From NCBI GenBank assembly GCA_021806765.1, contig JAJZQR010000068.1, forward strand, positions 1-22,066: a DNA stretch of 22,066 bases, in the 5' to 3' direction. Within the stretch, counting starts at the first letter, position 1; every line of letters starts with the position of its first letter. The position numbers and the translations under genes are program-made. Below the pieces are notes generated by a model. The model worked only from the letters and a program-made list of their open reading frames with translations. It did not search any database and was not told the origin of the DNA. Of this stretch, positions 21,452 to 22,066 are shown piece by piece. The stretch comes from Chloroflexota bacterium. GTDB lineage: Bacteria; Chloroflexota; UBA6077.

Positions 21452-22066
21452 TCAGCCGTGGGCCAGGCCGATCATCGCCACACCCAGGGCGATCAGCAGC
21501 GACCCCGCCAGCTTCGATCGGCCGTAGGACTCCTTCAGCAGCACCGTCCCCATGCTGGCCCCGAACACCACGCTCAGCTCTCGAGCTGCCGCCACGTAGC
21601 TGACGTTGCTCATGGTCATGGCGTAGAGGACCATGACGTAGGTGAACACCATCAGGAAGCCGACCGCCACGATGGGCAACGCGTTGGCACGCAGTTCGGC
21701 CTTGACGGTCTTGAACCCGCTGGTCCACAGAACGTAGGGGCCGTACAGCAGGCTGTAGAGGGCCGTGAACAGGTACATGTAGACCAGGGGCTGCAGGTAG
21801 CCGACCCCCACCTTGTCCACCACGGTGTAGATGGAGATCAGCAACCCCGAGAAGAGGGCGATGCGGGTAGGGCGGGTTCGGATGGAGCGGAGGGGAAGCA
21901 GCATACCCTGCCAGGAGATCTCCCGCAGGTGGAGGATGTAGACCCCGCCCACGACCGATAGGATGCCGGCCAGACCGACGGCCGAGGGCCTCTCGCCCAG
22001 GAAGGTCGCCGCCCAGATCGGCACCAGCAGGGGGCCGGTCCCCCGGGCCAGAGGGTACACCAGCGA
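21452..22066 (-). CDS. DMT-superfamily (EamA-like) transporter, 5' end beyond the window
   Basis: The last 204 or so residues of a drug/metabolite-type transporter. The frame runs open through the right edge (SLVYPLARGTGPLLVPIWAA), so the start is outside; the GTG at 22060 is an internal codon. The visible part holds the end of one EamA repeat (GERPSAVGLAGILSVVGGVY) and most of the second. It has about six hydrophobic helices and ends in the family's SLLIALGVAMIGL helix. Full-length members have ten helices in about 290 residues. Substrate is unknown. It converges on tctA across the repeat structure. Confidence 0.85.
   Translation of the reverse strand, partial: SLVYPLARGTGPLLVPIWAATFLGERPSAVGLAGILSVVGGVYILHLREISWQGMLLPLRSIRTRPTRIALFSGLLISIYTVVDKVGVGYLQPLVYMYLFTALYSLLYGPYVLWTSGFKTVKAELRANALPIVAVGFLMVFTYVMVLYAMTMSNVSYVAAARELSVVFGASMGTVLLKESYGRSKLAGSLLIALGVAMIGLAHG

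Overview
The window is a GC-rich, densely packed stretch of bacterial chromosome. An uncultured Chloroflexota (Chloroflexi) lineage is the best guess. The reasons are the long Ala/Pro/Thr linker behind the lipobox of the substrate-binding lipoprotein, the many short palindromic and heptad repeats between genes, and gene families common in that phylum (URO-D-like protein, CitE-like lyase, TctCBA, large PAS/GAF histidine kinases). The phylum call is an inference: there is no rRNA or other marker gene here.

Layout. (1) 1-2455, + strand: the tail of one gene, a terminator, a small unknown protein, a membrane-anchored alpha/beta hydrolase and a URO-D-superfamily protein. (2) 2466-5001, - strand: a compact type II restriction-modification module (adenine methyltransferase, then a probable PD-(D/E)XK endonuclease starting at TTG) with its own promoter. 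(3) 5141-8827, + strand: a doubtful small ORF, a dihydropyrimidinase/hydantoinase, a CitE-like lyase and a small two-helix membrane protein. (4) 8886-12363, - strand: a LeuA-like DRE-TIM aldolase translationally coupled (ATGA) to a divergent YrdC/Sua5-like protein, then PanB. (5) 12377-15553, - strand: an orphan multi-sensor histidine kinase. (6) 15554-16230: a large regulatory gap with two near-identical strong promoters, each followed by a hairpin. (7) 16231-17703, + strand: a two-cluster ferredoxin-like protein and a Cys-rich unknown partner. (8) 17986-21149, + strand: a complete tripartite tricarboxylate transporter, tctC-tctB-tctA. (9) 21168-21437: a repeat-rich inverted structure, then a DMT/EamA transporter cut by the window end.

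How the genes may work together. TctCBA should import a carboxylate. The CitE-like lyase, LeuA-like aldolase and PanB all form or break C-C bonds next to carboxylates or CoA esters, so an organic-acid theme is reasonable but unproven. The least explained parts are the LeuA-like/YrdC-like pair, the ferredoxin/Cys-rich pair with its duplicated promoter-hairpin leader, and the repeated use of inverted 7-mer and 9-mer arrays in gene gaps.
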